Below are positions 28,545 to 36,823 of a DNA stretch of 64,000 nt, one piece after another. The translations under genes were made by a program, and so were the position numbers. The stretch is from Actinomycetota bacterium (GTDB lineage: Bacteria; Actinomycetota; UBA4738; HRBIN12): positions 310,001-374,000 of the forward strand of contig BPGL01000002.1 in NCBI GenBank assembly GCA_026003015.1. The letters run 5' to 3'. The stretch's first letter is position 1. Each line of letters opens with the position of its first letter. Under the pieces are notes generated by a model. That model was not told the DNA's origin. It did no database searches and saw only the letters and a list, made by a program, of their open reading frames with translations.

Positions 28545-29993
28545 CTAGGTGCCGACCTCGATCCCCTGCTCCTCGGCGAGGTCGGCGAGCAGCCGGTCGA
28601 GGTCTTCGTCGAAGCGCCGGCGCCACCACGCCCGGCCCTCTTCGGGAAGCGTCGAGATCGGGTCGTAGTAGTGGTAGCGGCGCGTGAGGGCCTCGGGGTC
28701 GTCGGCCTCGATCCCGGTCCGGTAGTTCTTGCGCCAGTAGGAGATCCCGCGGACCCGGTCGTAGTCCTCGACCATATGGACCCAACGCTTCCCGACGAAG
28801 GGCACGTCGCACACGATCCTGGGGGTCGCGAAGCCCGGCATGTAGCCCAGCAGCCCGAACTGGAGCTCCTGGGCCTCCCACACCGCGATCCGCCAGTGCT
28901 CGGCGTTCGGGATCATGTCGCACATGTAGAAGTAGTACGGCAGGATCCGTCCGTGGTCGATGAGGGTGAAGCAGAGCTCGAGCAGGTCCTCGAGCGTGGT
29001 GTTCACGCCCCTCAGGAGCACCCCTTGGTTCCGGACGTCGCGGAAGCCCGCGTCGAGCACCATCTGCGCGGCGTCGCGCACGAGGGGGGTGACCTGGTTC
29101 GCGTGGTTGATGTGCGTGTGGACGGCGATGTCGACGCCGCGTTCGCGGGCGCGCGCCCCCATCCGCTCGAAGGCCGCGCGGACCTCGTCCTGGAGGAAGT
29201 GCTGCGGGATGCCCATCAGGCCCTTCGTCGCGAGCCGGATGTCGCGGATGTTCTCGATGTCCAGCAGCTTCATGACGAAGTCCTCGAGCCGCTTGATCGG
29301 CACGTTGGCCATGTCGCCGCCGGACACGACCACGTCGCGAACCTGCGGCGTGCGCCGCAGGTAGTCGAGCATCAGCTCCCAGCGCTCGTTCTGCTTGACC
29401 TCGAACCGGTACTTCAGGACCTGCGCGGTGTCGTTGCCGACGAGGTCCATCCGCGTGCAGTGCCCGCAGTACTGCGGGCACGTCGGGATGAGCTCCGCCA
29501 ACACCTTCGTGGGGTAGCGGTGCGTGAGCCCCTCCACGGCCCACATGTCCGCCTCGTGCAGGGAGTCCCGTGAGCTCAACGGGTGGCTCGGCCAGTCGGG
29601 GTCGCGCTCGGACAGCGCCGGCGCCATGTAGCGACGGACGGGGTCGGTGCGCAGGTTCCGCTCGTCCATCGTGTTGATCATCTGGGGCGGGATCAGCATC
29701 GACATCGTCGCCCGCTCCTGCTGGTCCCGCCGGATGTCCTCCAGCAGTTCGTCGTCGAGGAACGGCCCCAGCGCCTCCTTGAACTCCTTGAGGTTCTTCA
29801 CGGTGTGCGCCCGCTGCCATTGGGCCGAGCGCCACTGCTCCGGGGTCACGTCGCGGTAGCCGGGCAGGCGGCGCCAGTCGGGCTCCACGAAGTCCCGCTG
29901 CAGCGGGTAGCGGAAGGGCTGGTCGGCGGGCCGCGCGTGCGGCTCGCGGTGACGGGGTCGCTCGCCCCCGATCGGACGCTCGTCTGCGTTCAC
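28545..29993 (-). CDS. KamA-family radical SAM aminomutase-like protein
   Basis: A 482-residue protein of the lysine 2,3-aminomutase family. The 4Fe-4S motif is C172, C176 and C179 in CPQYCGHCTR, followed by VVVSGGDMANVPIKRLE. The usual PLP-lysine loop PGGGGK is replaced by DVPFVGKRWV, so the lysine is present but the glycine run is lost. The substrate may therefore differ from lysine. No beta-lysine acetyltransferase (ablB) is adjacent. The GTG start has no clear ribosome-binding site. It stands alone between a convergent gene and a small co-directional protein. Confidence 0.92.
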   Translation of the reverse strand: MNADERPIGGERPRHREPHARPADQPFRYPLQRDFVEPDWRRLPGYRDVTPEQWRSAQWQRAHTVKNLKEFKEALGPFLDDELLEDIRRDQQERATMSMLIPPQMINTMDERNLRTDPVRRYMAPALSERDPDWPSHPLSSRDSLHEADMWAVEGLTHRYPTKVLAELIPTCPQYCGHCTRMDLVGNDTAQVLKYRFEVKQNERWELMLDYLRRTPQVRDVVVSGGDMANVPIKRLEDFVMKLLDIENIRDIRLATKGLMGIPQHFLQDEVRAAFERMGARARERGVDIAVHTHINHANQVTPLVRDAAQMVLDAGFRDVRNQGVLLRGVNTTLEDLLELCFTLIDHGRILPYYFYMCDMIPNAEHWRIAVWEAQELQFGLLGYMPGFATPRIVCDVPFVGKRWVHMVEDYDRVRGISYWRKNYRTGIEADDPEALTRRYHYYDPISTLPEEGRAWWRRRFDEDLDRLLADLAEEQGIEVGT

Positions 29994-30098
29994 GGCCGTA
30001 TCCCCCCGATCGGTCCGGAGTAACCCTAGGATACCCGAACGTCATCCGGCAAGACTAGGAGAAGGCCGAAGGATATCCGGACGGCGCGCCGATCGGAG

Positions 30099-30365
30099 CT
30101 ACCGGCGCCCGCGGCTCTGGCCGCCGCGCGGGCGGCGCTCCACGCGGGTCTCGGCCACCGCCCGCGGGAGGCGGGCCGAGCGCGGCGGGTGGCCGGTGCG
30201 CTCGAGGCGGACCCGGATGAAGTCCGTCTCCTGGGTCCGCTCGACCTCCCGCCAGCCGTTCGCGAGCAGGTGCTTGAGGCGCGCCTGGGCGGTCCGCCGG
30301 AGCTTGTCGGTGCCCGGCACCCGTACCCACAGCCGCTCGTGCAGGACTTCCTTGTAGTCGGCCAT
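30099..30365 (-). CDS. Small basic protein (DUF5703-like)
   Basis: An 88-residue protein starting MADYKEVLHERLWVRVPGTDKLRRTAQARLKHLLANGWREVERTQ; the C-terminal third is very Arg-rich (RVERRPRGGQSRGRR) and could bind RNA. It resembles the actinobacterial DUF5703 family from memory. The ATG lies 9 nt after TACCCT (minus strand 30375-30380). The longer track ORF at 30055 is a different frame and is rejected. Confidence 0.7.
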   Translation of the reverse strand: MADYKEVLHERLWVRVPGTDKLRRTAQARLKHLLANGWREVERTQETDFIRVRLERTGHPPRSARLPRAVAETRVERRPRGGQSRGRR

Positions 30366-30429
30366 CGGTCGGCAAGGGTAGCAGGCGCGTCTACAGGGCC
30401 TCCGGAGGGGTGCCGATGTCTACCGCGAG

Positions 30430-32709
30430 ATGGGGGTTCCCGAGCAACGGCCCGACGAGGGGCGTGCGGCCCTCGACGCCGCCGTGGCCCGGTGCTGCGA
30501 GGCGCTGGGCTCCGAGGGGTGGGAGGAGGAGCTGGCCGAGGTGCTGCGACGGCTGGGCGAGGCCGTCGGCGCCGGGCGCGCCCACGTCTTCCAGAACGTC
30601 CGAGACGCCCAGGGGCGGCTGTGGATGGACAAGGTCGCCTGGTGGCGGACATCCGACGCGCCGGCGCGCCTCGGACACGACGAGACCCACCTGCACCCCT
30701 ACTTCCCCGACTTCGCGCGCTGGATCGACGTCCTCGGCCACGGCGGGGTCGTCGCCCATGCGATCGACGACCTGCCCGCGTCCGAGCGCCAGGCGCTCGC
30801 TCGCGACGGCGCCTGCTCCGTGCTCGCCGTCCCGGTCGTGTGCGGCGACGGCTGGTGGGGGTTCGTCGGCCTCGACGACTGCCGCGAGCCACGCCGATGG
30901 GAGGACGAGGTCGTCGAGGCGACGCGCGCGGTCGCGCTCGCACTGGGTGCCGCGCTGCAGCGTGAGCGGCGGCGAGAGGAGCTCCTGCTGTTCGAGGACC
31001 GCTACCGGATGATGGTGGAGCGCGGTCCGGCGGTGACCTACATCGATGCGGTCGACGACGCGGCCTCGACGATCTACATCAGCCCTCAGGTCGAAGAGCT
31101 GCTCGGGTTCAGCCCGCGGGAATGGCTCGAGGACCCCGAGCTGTGGCCGCGGATCCTGCACCCCGACGACCGAGCGCGCGCGCTGGCGGAGAACGAGCGC
31201 CACAACGAGACGGGGGAGCGTTTCCGGCTCGAGTACCGGATGTTCGCCAAGGACGGGCGGGTCGTCTGGGTGCACGACGAGGCCACGATCGTGCGCGACG
31301 AGCGCGGCGTCCCCCGCTACAGCCACGGCGTGATGATGGACATCACGGAACGCAAGCGCACCGAGGAGCAGGTGGCCTTCCGGGCCTACCACGACGAGCT
31401 CACCGGTCTTCCGACGCGAGCGATGTTCGAGGAGCTGCTCGAGCTGGCGGTCTCGCGCGCCCGCCGGCACGACGGCGCCGTCGCGGTGCTGTGCGTCGAC
31501 GTCGACGACTTCCGACTCGTGAACGACTCCCTCGGCCACGACGCCGGCGACGCGCTCCTGCAGATGGTCGCCGAGCGGCTCCGGGAGGCGACCCGCGAGA
31601 CGGACCTCGTCGCCCGTCACGCCGGCGACCGGTTCCTCCTCCTGCTCGCCGACCTGGACCTCGGCGAGACGGGGGAGACGGCGGCGATCCGTGCGGAGTC
31701 GGTCGCGCAGCGGATCCGCGACTCGCTCGGCACGCCGTTCGTGATCGCGGGCACGGAGCTGTACGTGCAGGTGAGCATCGGGATCAGCGTCTTCCCCACC
31801 GACGCGGTGGACGCCGCGACCCTGCAGCGCAACGCCGAGGCGGCGATGTTCGAGGCGAAGAAGGGCGGCGCGGGCGGCTACGTGATGTCGGCGCTCGGCG
31901 CCTACGACTCGGCGGCCAAGCTGCAGTTCGTCACCCGCCTCCGCAAGGCGGTCGAGTCCCAGCGCTGGGCCCTGCACTACCAGCCGGTGATCGACCTGGA
32001 GCGCGGCCGGATGGTGGGCGTCGAGGCGCTGATCCGCTGGATCGAGCCCGACGGCACCGTCGTTCCGCCGAACGAGTTCATCCCGCTGGCCGAGGAGCTC
32101 GGGCTCATCGAGGCGATCGGGGAGTGGGTCGTGCGCGAGCTCGTCCACCAGGTCCGCGCGTGGCAGGAGCTCGATATCGACCTCGAGGTCGGGTTCAACC
32201 TGTCGCCGCGGCAGTTCTGGCAGCCCGATCTGTCGCAGCGGATCGTCGAGCAGATCCGGGCCGGCGGGATCGATCCCGGGCGCATCATGGTCGAGGTGAC
32301 GGAGTCCTCCGCGATGCTCGACCCCGACCGCGCGCAGGGGATCCTCGAGGAACTGCACGCGGCCGGCCTGCAGATCGCGGTCGACGACTTCGGGACCGGG
32401 TACTCGTCGCTCTCGCGGTTGCGCGCGATGCCGGTGAGGGTCCTCAAGATCGATCGCTCGTTCGTCGCCGACGTCCACCGCGACCGGCAGGCGTCGGCGA
32501 TCGTCACGGCGTTCCTGGAGCTCGCGAGGGGGTTGGGGATGACGACCCTCGCGGAGGGGATCGAGACGCCCGAGGAGCTCGCCTTCCTGCGCGAGCACGG
32601 GTGCGAGCTCGGCCAGGGCTACCTGTTCTCGAAGCCGGTCCCGCCCGAGGAGATCATCTCCTACGTGTTCGGCGGGATCCCCGGGGTCGCGGCCCTCAGG
32701 AGCGCGTGA
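30430..32709 (+). CDS. GAF-PAS-GGDEF-EAL protein with degenerate GGDEF motif
   Basis: A 759-residue cytoplasmic signalling protein. The domains are GAF-like (about 15-175), PAS/PAC (about 185-310, ending GVMMDITERKRTEEQ), GGDEF (about 315-480) and EAL (about 495-750). The cyclase signature reads AGDRF (VARHAGDRFLLLL), so diguanylate-cyclase activity is probably lost. The EAL domain keeps VGVEALIRW, VEVTESSAM and DDFGTGYSSLSRL, so it may be a c-di-GMP phosphodiesterase. Its paralogue at 36824 keeps GGDEF. The end overlaps the convergent transketolase by 14 nt. Confidence 0.95.
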   Translation: MGVPEQRPDEGRAALDAAVARCCEALGSEGWEEELAEVLRRLGEAVGAGRAHVFQNVRDAQGRLWMDKVAWWRTSDAPARLGHDETHLHPYFPDFARWIDVLGHGGVVAHAIDDLPASERQALARDGACSVLAVPVVCGDGWWGFVGLDDCREPRRWEDEVVEATRAVALALGAALQRERRREELLLFEDRYRMMVERGPAVTYIDAVDDAASTIYISPQVEELLGFSPREWLEDPELWPRILHPDDRARALAENERHNETGERFRLEYRMFAKDGRVVWVHDEATIVRDERGVPRYSHGVMMDITERKRTEEQVAFRAYHDELTGLPTRAMFEELLELAVSRARRHDGAVAVLCVDVDDFRLVNDSLGHDAGDALLQMVAERLREATRETDLVARHAGDRFLLLLADLDLGETGETAAIRAESVAQRIRDSLGTPFVIAGTELYVQVSIGISVFPTDAVDAATLQRNAEAAMFEAKKGGAGGYVMSALGAYDSAAKLQFVTRLRKAVESQRWALHYQPVIDLERGRMVGVEALIRWIEPDGTVVPPNEFIPLAEELGLIEAIGEWVVRELVHQVRAWQELDIDLEVGFNLSPRQFWQPDLSQRIVEQIRAGGIDPGRIMVEVTESSAMLDPDRAQGILEELHAAGLQIAVDDFGTGYSSLSRLRAMPVRVLKIDRSFVADVHRDRQASAIVTAFLELARGLGMTTLAEGIETPEELAFLREHGCELGQGYLFSKPVPPEEIISYVFGGIPGVAALRSA

Positions 32710-34543
32710 GCGCGCCGACGAGCTCGCGCGCGGCGTTCGCGATCGAGGCCGCGTCGATCCCGGCCCAGGCGCGGAGCTCGGCGGGGGTGCCCGAGCCGGG
32801 CATCGACGACACCCCGAGGCTGCGGACGCGGCCGGTGAGCGGGCCGGTGGCGGCGAGCGCCTCGAGGACGGCGCCGCCGACCCCGCCCTCGATGCGGTGG
32901 TCCTCCGCCACGACGATCGCCCCCGTCTCCTCCAGGGCGGTCCGGAGCGCGGCGGCGTCGATCGGCTTCACGCTGTAGCAGTCGAGCACGCGCGCGTCGA
33001 TCCCGTCCGCGGCGAGCAGCCCGCGCGCCGCGAGGCACTCGTGGACCGTGATCCCGGCGCCGACGAGCGTGACGTCGGTTCCGTCGGCGAGCCGCTTCGA
33101 GCCGCCGATCGGGAAGGACTCCTCGGGGCCGTACAGGATCGGGGTCGCCTCGCGCGTGGTCCGCAGGTAGGCGATCCCCTCGAGATCGAGCATCGCCGCG
33201 GTGAGGGCGGCGGTCGAGGTCGCGTCCGCGGGGTACAGGACGGTGGTGCCGTCGATCGCGCGGAAGGCGGCGAGGTCCTCCAGCGCCATCTGCGACGGTC
33301 CGTCCTCCCCGATGGAGACGCCGGCGTGGGAGCCGCATAGCCGGAGCCTGGCCCGGCTCACCGCGCCCATCCGGATCTGGTCGTAGGCGCGGGTGAGGAA
33401 GGCGCCGAAGGTGGCCGCCACCGGCGTGAACCCGAAGGCCTGTAGTCCGGTCGCGACGCCGACCATGCACTGCTCGGCGATGTACAGCTCGAGGAACCGC
33501 TCGGGCGCGACCTTCTCGACATCCTCGGTGTGCGTCGAGTTCGAGACCTCCGCGTCGAGCACGACGAGATCCGAACGTCCCTCCGCGAGCCAGGCGAGGG
33601 TCTCGCCGAACGCCTTGCGCGTGGCCGTCGGCCCGCTCCAGGCGGGAGCCGGGCGCGACGGCGAGCCGGGGCGCTCGAGCCCGGGAGCGGGCGGCGGCGA
33701 GGGAGGGGTCACGCGCAGGTTCCGCTCGCCACCGAGCTCCGCGATCGCCCTCGAGGCGTCCTCCGCTGGCACGGCCTTGCCGTGCCAGCCCTCCCGGTCG
33801 GCGAGGAACGACACACCGTGGCCCTTGTGCGTCCGCGCGACGATCATCGTCGGTCGCGCGTCGGCGGCGGCGTCGCGGAAGGCGCGGTCGATCGCCGCGA
33901 CGTCGTGGCCGTCGATGGCGACCGCCGACCAGCCGTAGGCCCGAGCCCGCCGGAGGAAGACCTCGGCGTCCCAGCCGTGCATCGTGGGGCCGCGCTGACC
34001 GAGGCGGTTGAGGTCGACGATGGCCACGAGGTTGCCCGCCTGGTGGAACGCGGCCGCCTCGACCGCCTCCCAGACCGATCCTTCGGCGAGCTCGGAGTCC
34101 CCGAGCAGCACCCAGACGGTCCCCGGCGCCCCGGCGAGGCGCTTGCCGAGCGCGAGCCCGAGCCCGACGGCGAGCCCCTGGCCGAGCGAGCCGGTCGCCA
34201 CGTCGATCCAGGGGAGCTCGGGGAGGGGCACGGGGTGGCCCTGCAGCGGGGAGCCGAACCGTCGCAGGCGCAGGAGCTGCGCGTCGTCGATCGCCCCGAT
34301 GGCCTTGAGCATCGCGTACAGGGCCGGGGCGGCGTGGCCCTTGGACAGGACGAACCGGTCGGCGCCGGGCGCTCGCGGCTCGTCGACGTCCGTCCGAAGG
34401 TGGTCGGCGGCGAGCACCGCGAGTAGGTGTGCGCACGACATCGAGGAGGTCGGGTGCCCGCTGCCGGCCGCGGTCGTCGCGCGGATGCTGTCGACCGCGA
34501 TCTGGGCGGCCAGGTCGTTCCACAGGTGCCGGCGATCGTCCAC
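32696..34543 (-). CDS. tkt: Transketolase
   Basis: A 615-residue TPP enzyme. The pyrophosphate-binding half has GSGHPTSS, LSKGHAAPALYAML and GDSELAEGSVWEAVEAA with NLVAIVDLN. The second half has YIAEQCMVGVATGLQAFGFTP and GPSQMALEDLAAFRAI. It transfers two-carbon units in the pentose phosphate pathway. The GTG start is preceded by AGGAGGGG at 12 nt. It is divergent from a phosphoribulokinase-like gene 95 nt away, which suggests shared regulation. Confidence 0.95.
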   Translation of the reverse strand: MDDRRHLWNDLAAQIAVDSIRATTAAGSGHPTSSMSCAHLLAVLAADHLRTDVDEPRAPGADRFVLSKGHAAPALYAMLKAIGAIDDAQLLRLRRFGSPLQGHPVPLPELPWIDVATGSLGQGLAVGLGLALGKRLAGAPGTVWVLLGDSELAEGSVWEAVEAAAFHQAGNLVAIVDLNRLGQRGPTMHGWDAEVFLRRARAYGWSAVAIDGHDVAAIDRAFRDAAADARPTMIVARTHKGHGVSFLADREGWHGKAVPAEDASRAIAELGGERNLRVTPPSPPPAPGLERPGSPSRPAPAWSGPTATRKAFGETLAWLAEGRSDLVVLDAEVSNSTHTEDVEKVAPERFLELYIAEQCMVGVATGLQAFGFTPVAATFGAFLTRAYDQIRMGAVSRARLRLCGSHAGVSIGEDGPSQMALEDLAAFRAIDGTTVLYPADATSTAALTAAMLDLEGIAYLRTTREATPILYGPEESFPIGGSKRLADGTDVTLVGAGITVHECLAARGLLAADGIDARVLDCYSVKPIDAAALRTALEETGAIVVAEDHRIEGGVGGAVLEALAATGPLTGRVRSLGVSSMPGSGTPAELRAWAGIDAASIANAARELVGALTRS

Positions 34544-34638
34544 GGCTGACCGGTCCCCTCCTCCGCTCGTGCGAGCCGCAAGCCTACCCGCCGGCGGGAG
34601 GAACGGAGCTGCGGGGGGCTGCGGTAGCCTCGCGCCTC

Positions 34639-35613
34639 ATGGACGGACCCCCGACCTCACGGGTCCCCCTCGGCGTCGCCTCCGCGACCGGTCGGCGTCC
34701 CGTGCTCCTCGGGCTCGCCGGCGACAGCGCCTCGGGCAAGACCACGTTGTCCCGCGGGATCGAGTACGTCCTGGGCGTCGAGCGCGTCGCTCGGATCTGC
34801 ACGGACGACTACCACCGCTACGACCGCGCGACCCGAGCGGCGATCGGCGTGACGCCCCTGGCTCCGGAGGCGAACCGGATGGACTTGGCCGCCGAGCACC
34901 TCCGCGCGCTCGCGCGCGGGCAGGCCGTGACGAAGCCGACCTACGACCACCACACGGGCACGTTCGGACCAGACGAGACGGTGGAGCCCGGCGAGATCGT
35001 GATCGTCGAAGGCCTCGTCCCCCTGGCCGAGCGGATCACCCGCGACGTGATCGACGTGGGGGTCTTCCTCGACCCCGAGGAGGAGCTCCGCCGCCGCTGG
35101 AAGCTCGAGCGGGACGTGTTCGAGCGCGGCTACCAGCCGCGCCAGGTGGTCGAGGAGCTGCGCCGCCGGGAACCGGACGCCCGGCGCTACGTCCGACCCC
35201 AGCGCGAGCTCGCCGACGTCGTGGTGCGCTTCCACCGACGCGACGGAAGCGACGACGAGCGCCTGTCCGCCATCCTGACGGTCCGCCCGACGCTTCCGTA
35301 TCCGGCGTTGCGCGAGGTCCTGGGCTCGTTCCGCGCACGCGGCGTCGAGCCGGTCCGATGGTCGACGCGCACCGACCGACGGGGACCGATGAGCGTCCTG
35401 GCGATCGACGGCGCCTGCCCGCCCGACCTCGGCGCCGAGCTCGAGGAGGCCCTGTGGTCCTCGCTGCGGGCCGATGCCCGTCTGCAGCGGGACCGCCTCG
35501 GGATCGTGCGCCAGCCCGGTCGCCCCCCGGTGCGCAGCGAAGCCCTCGCGCTCGCCCAGCTCCTGATCGTCGCCCACGTCGCCGGGGCGTTCGACGGGGC
35601 CTTCGAGCTGTAG
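34639..35613 (+). CDS. Phosphoribulokinase/uridine-kinase family protein, PRK-like
   Basis: A 324-residue P-loop kinase. Walker A is GLAGDSASGKTTL. CTDDYHRYDRATR, then PLAPEANRMDLAAEHLRAL and VEPGEIVIVEGLVPL match class II phosphoribulokinases better than uridine kinases. The C-terminal 90 residues (after RPTLPYPALREVL) are an extra domain. A phosphoribulokinase next to transketolase would fit a reductive pentose phosphate cycle, but no RuBisCO is in the window. The ATG lies 8 nt after TAGCCT (34625-34630). Confidence 0.88.
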   Translation: MDGPPTSRVPLGVASATGRRPVLLGLAGDSASGKTTLSRGIEYVLGVERVARICTDDYHRYDRATRAAIGVTPLAPEANRMDLAAEHLRALARGQAVTKPTYDHHTGTFGPDETVEPGEIVIVEGLVPLAERITRDVIDVGVFLDPEEELRRRWKLERDVFERGYQPRQVVEELRRREPDARRYVRPQRELADVVVRFHRRDGSDDERLSAILTVRPTLPYPALREVLGSFRARGVEPVRWSTRTDRRGPMSVLAIDGACPPDLGAELEEALWSSLRADARLQRDRLGIVRQPGRPPVRSEALALAQLLIVAHVAGAFDGAFEL

Positions 35614-35633
35614 GAGGTGTAGCCTCGTCGCCA

Positions 35634-36821
35634 GTGACGACGTTCCGCGAGCTCGGGGTCTCCGAGCCGGTGGTGCGCGCCCTGGCCGAGCGGGGGATCG
35701 AGCGGGCCTTCCCGATCCAGGTGATGGTCTGGGAGGACGCCCGCGCCGGTCGCGACACCCTCGCGCGCTCCCGGACCGGCTCGGGCAAGACGCTCGGCTT
35801 CGCCGTGCCGATCGTCGAGCGCCTGGACCCCGAGGCTCGACCCCTCCCGGCCGCGCTGGTGCTCGTGCCCACCCGCGAGCTCGCCCGCCAGGTGGCGGGC
35901 GAGACCGAGGACATCGCGGCGGCCAGGGGGCTGCGCACGAAGGTCGTCTACGGGGGGACCCGGGTGCGTGAGCAGGGACGGGGGCTCGACGAGGCGCACG
36001 TGTTGATCGCCACCCCGGGGCGGCTCCAGGACCTCCTCGAGCGCGCTCTCGTCCGGCTCGACGGCGTTCGGATCCTCGTGCTCGACGAGGCCGATCGGAT
36101 GCTCGACATGGGGTTCCAGCCGCAGGTGGATCGGATCGTTCGGCGGCTTCCGCGGGAGCGACAGACGATGTTCTTCTCCGCGACGCTCGACGGCGCGGTC
36201 AAACGGATCGCCGAGGCCTACACCCGCGACCCCGTGCGCCACGAGGTCGTCGGCGAAGGCCCGACGGTCGAGGAGGCCGAGCACCGCTTCCTCCCGGTGG
36301 ACGCCCACGAGAAGGTGGCGACGCTCGCGCGCCTCGCCGAGGCGGAGCCGGGCCTGACGCTCGTGTTCGTCAACACGAAGCGCGCGGTGGACGAGCTCGC
36401 TCGCAAGCTCCGTGCGCGCGGCGTGCGGGTGGCGACGCTGCACGGCGACATGACGCAGGAGGCGCGGGAGAAGGCTCTTCGCCGCTTCGAGGCCGGCCAC
36501 GTCGGTGTGCTCGTGGCGACCGACGTCGCCGCCCGAGGGCTCGACCTCGACGACGTCTCCCTGGTCGTGAACTACGATCCCCCGTCCGACGACAAGGGCT
36601 ACGTGCACCGGGTCGGACGGACCGCCCGGGCCGGGCGCAGCGGTACGAGCATCACGTTCGTCACGCCGGGGGAACAGGGAGACGTGTCGCGCATGGCGGC
36701 CCGGCTCGATCTCCACGAGGAGTTCGAGCAAGAGGGGATGAAGGTCGCCCCGCCGCGGATCGTGTTCAGCGGGAGCGTCCGGGGCCGTCGCAGCGGCCTG
36801 CGCCCCCGCCGTCCGCGCTGA
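35634..36821 (+). CDS. DEAD-box RNA helicase
   Basis: A 395-residue helicase with all motifs: Q motif FRELGVSEPVVRALAERGIERAFPIQ, motif I SRTGSGKT, PTRELA, TPGR, DEAD in LVLDEADRML, SAT in FFSATLD, VFVNTKRAVDEL, ATDVAARGLDL and HRVGRTARAGRSG. The short basic tail (RGRRSGLRPRRPR) may bind RNA. It unwinds RNA duplexes in ribosome assembly or decay. The GTG lies 8 nt after TAGCCT (35620-35625), and a TAGGAGG also lies nearby at 35611. Confidence 0.96.
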   Translation: MTTFRELGVSEPVVRALAERGIERAFPIQVMVWEDARAGRDTLARSRTGSGKTLGFAVPIVERLDPEARPLPAALVLVPTRELARQVAGETEDIAAARGLRTKVVYGGTRVREQGRGLDEAHVLIATPGRLQDLLERALVRLDGVRILVLDEADRMLDMGFQPQVDRIVRRLPRERQTMFFSATLDGAVKRIAEAYTRDPVRHEVVGEGPTVEEAEHRFLPVDAHEKVATLARLAEAEPGLTLVFVNTKRAVDELARKLRARGVRVATLHGDMTQEAREKALRRFEAGHVGVLVATDVAARGLDLDDVSLVVNYDPPSDDKGYVHRVGRTARAGRSGTSITFVTPGEQGDVSRMAARLDLHEEFEQEGMKVAPPRIVFSGSVRGRRSGLRPRRPR

Positions 36822-36823
36822 CG

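Noticed and set aside
30391-32598. 735-aa minus-strand ORF opposite the GGDEF/EAL gene
   Set aside because: Antisense shadow of a well-conserved gene; no start signal or motif.
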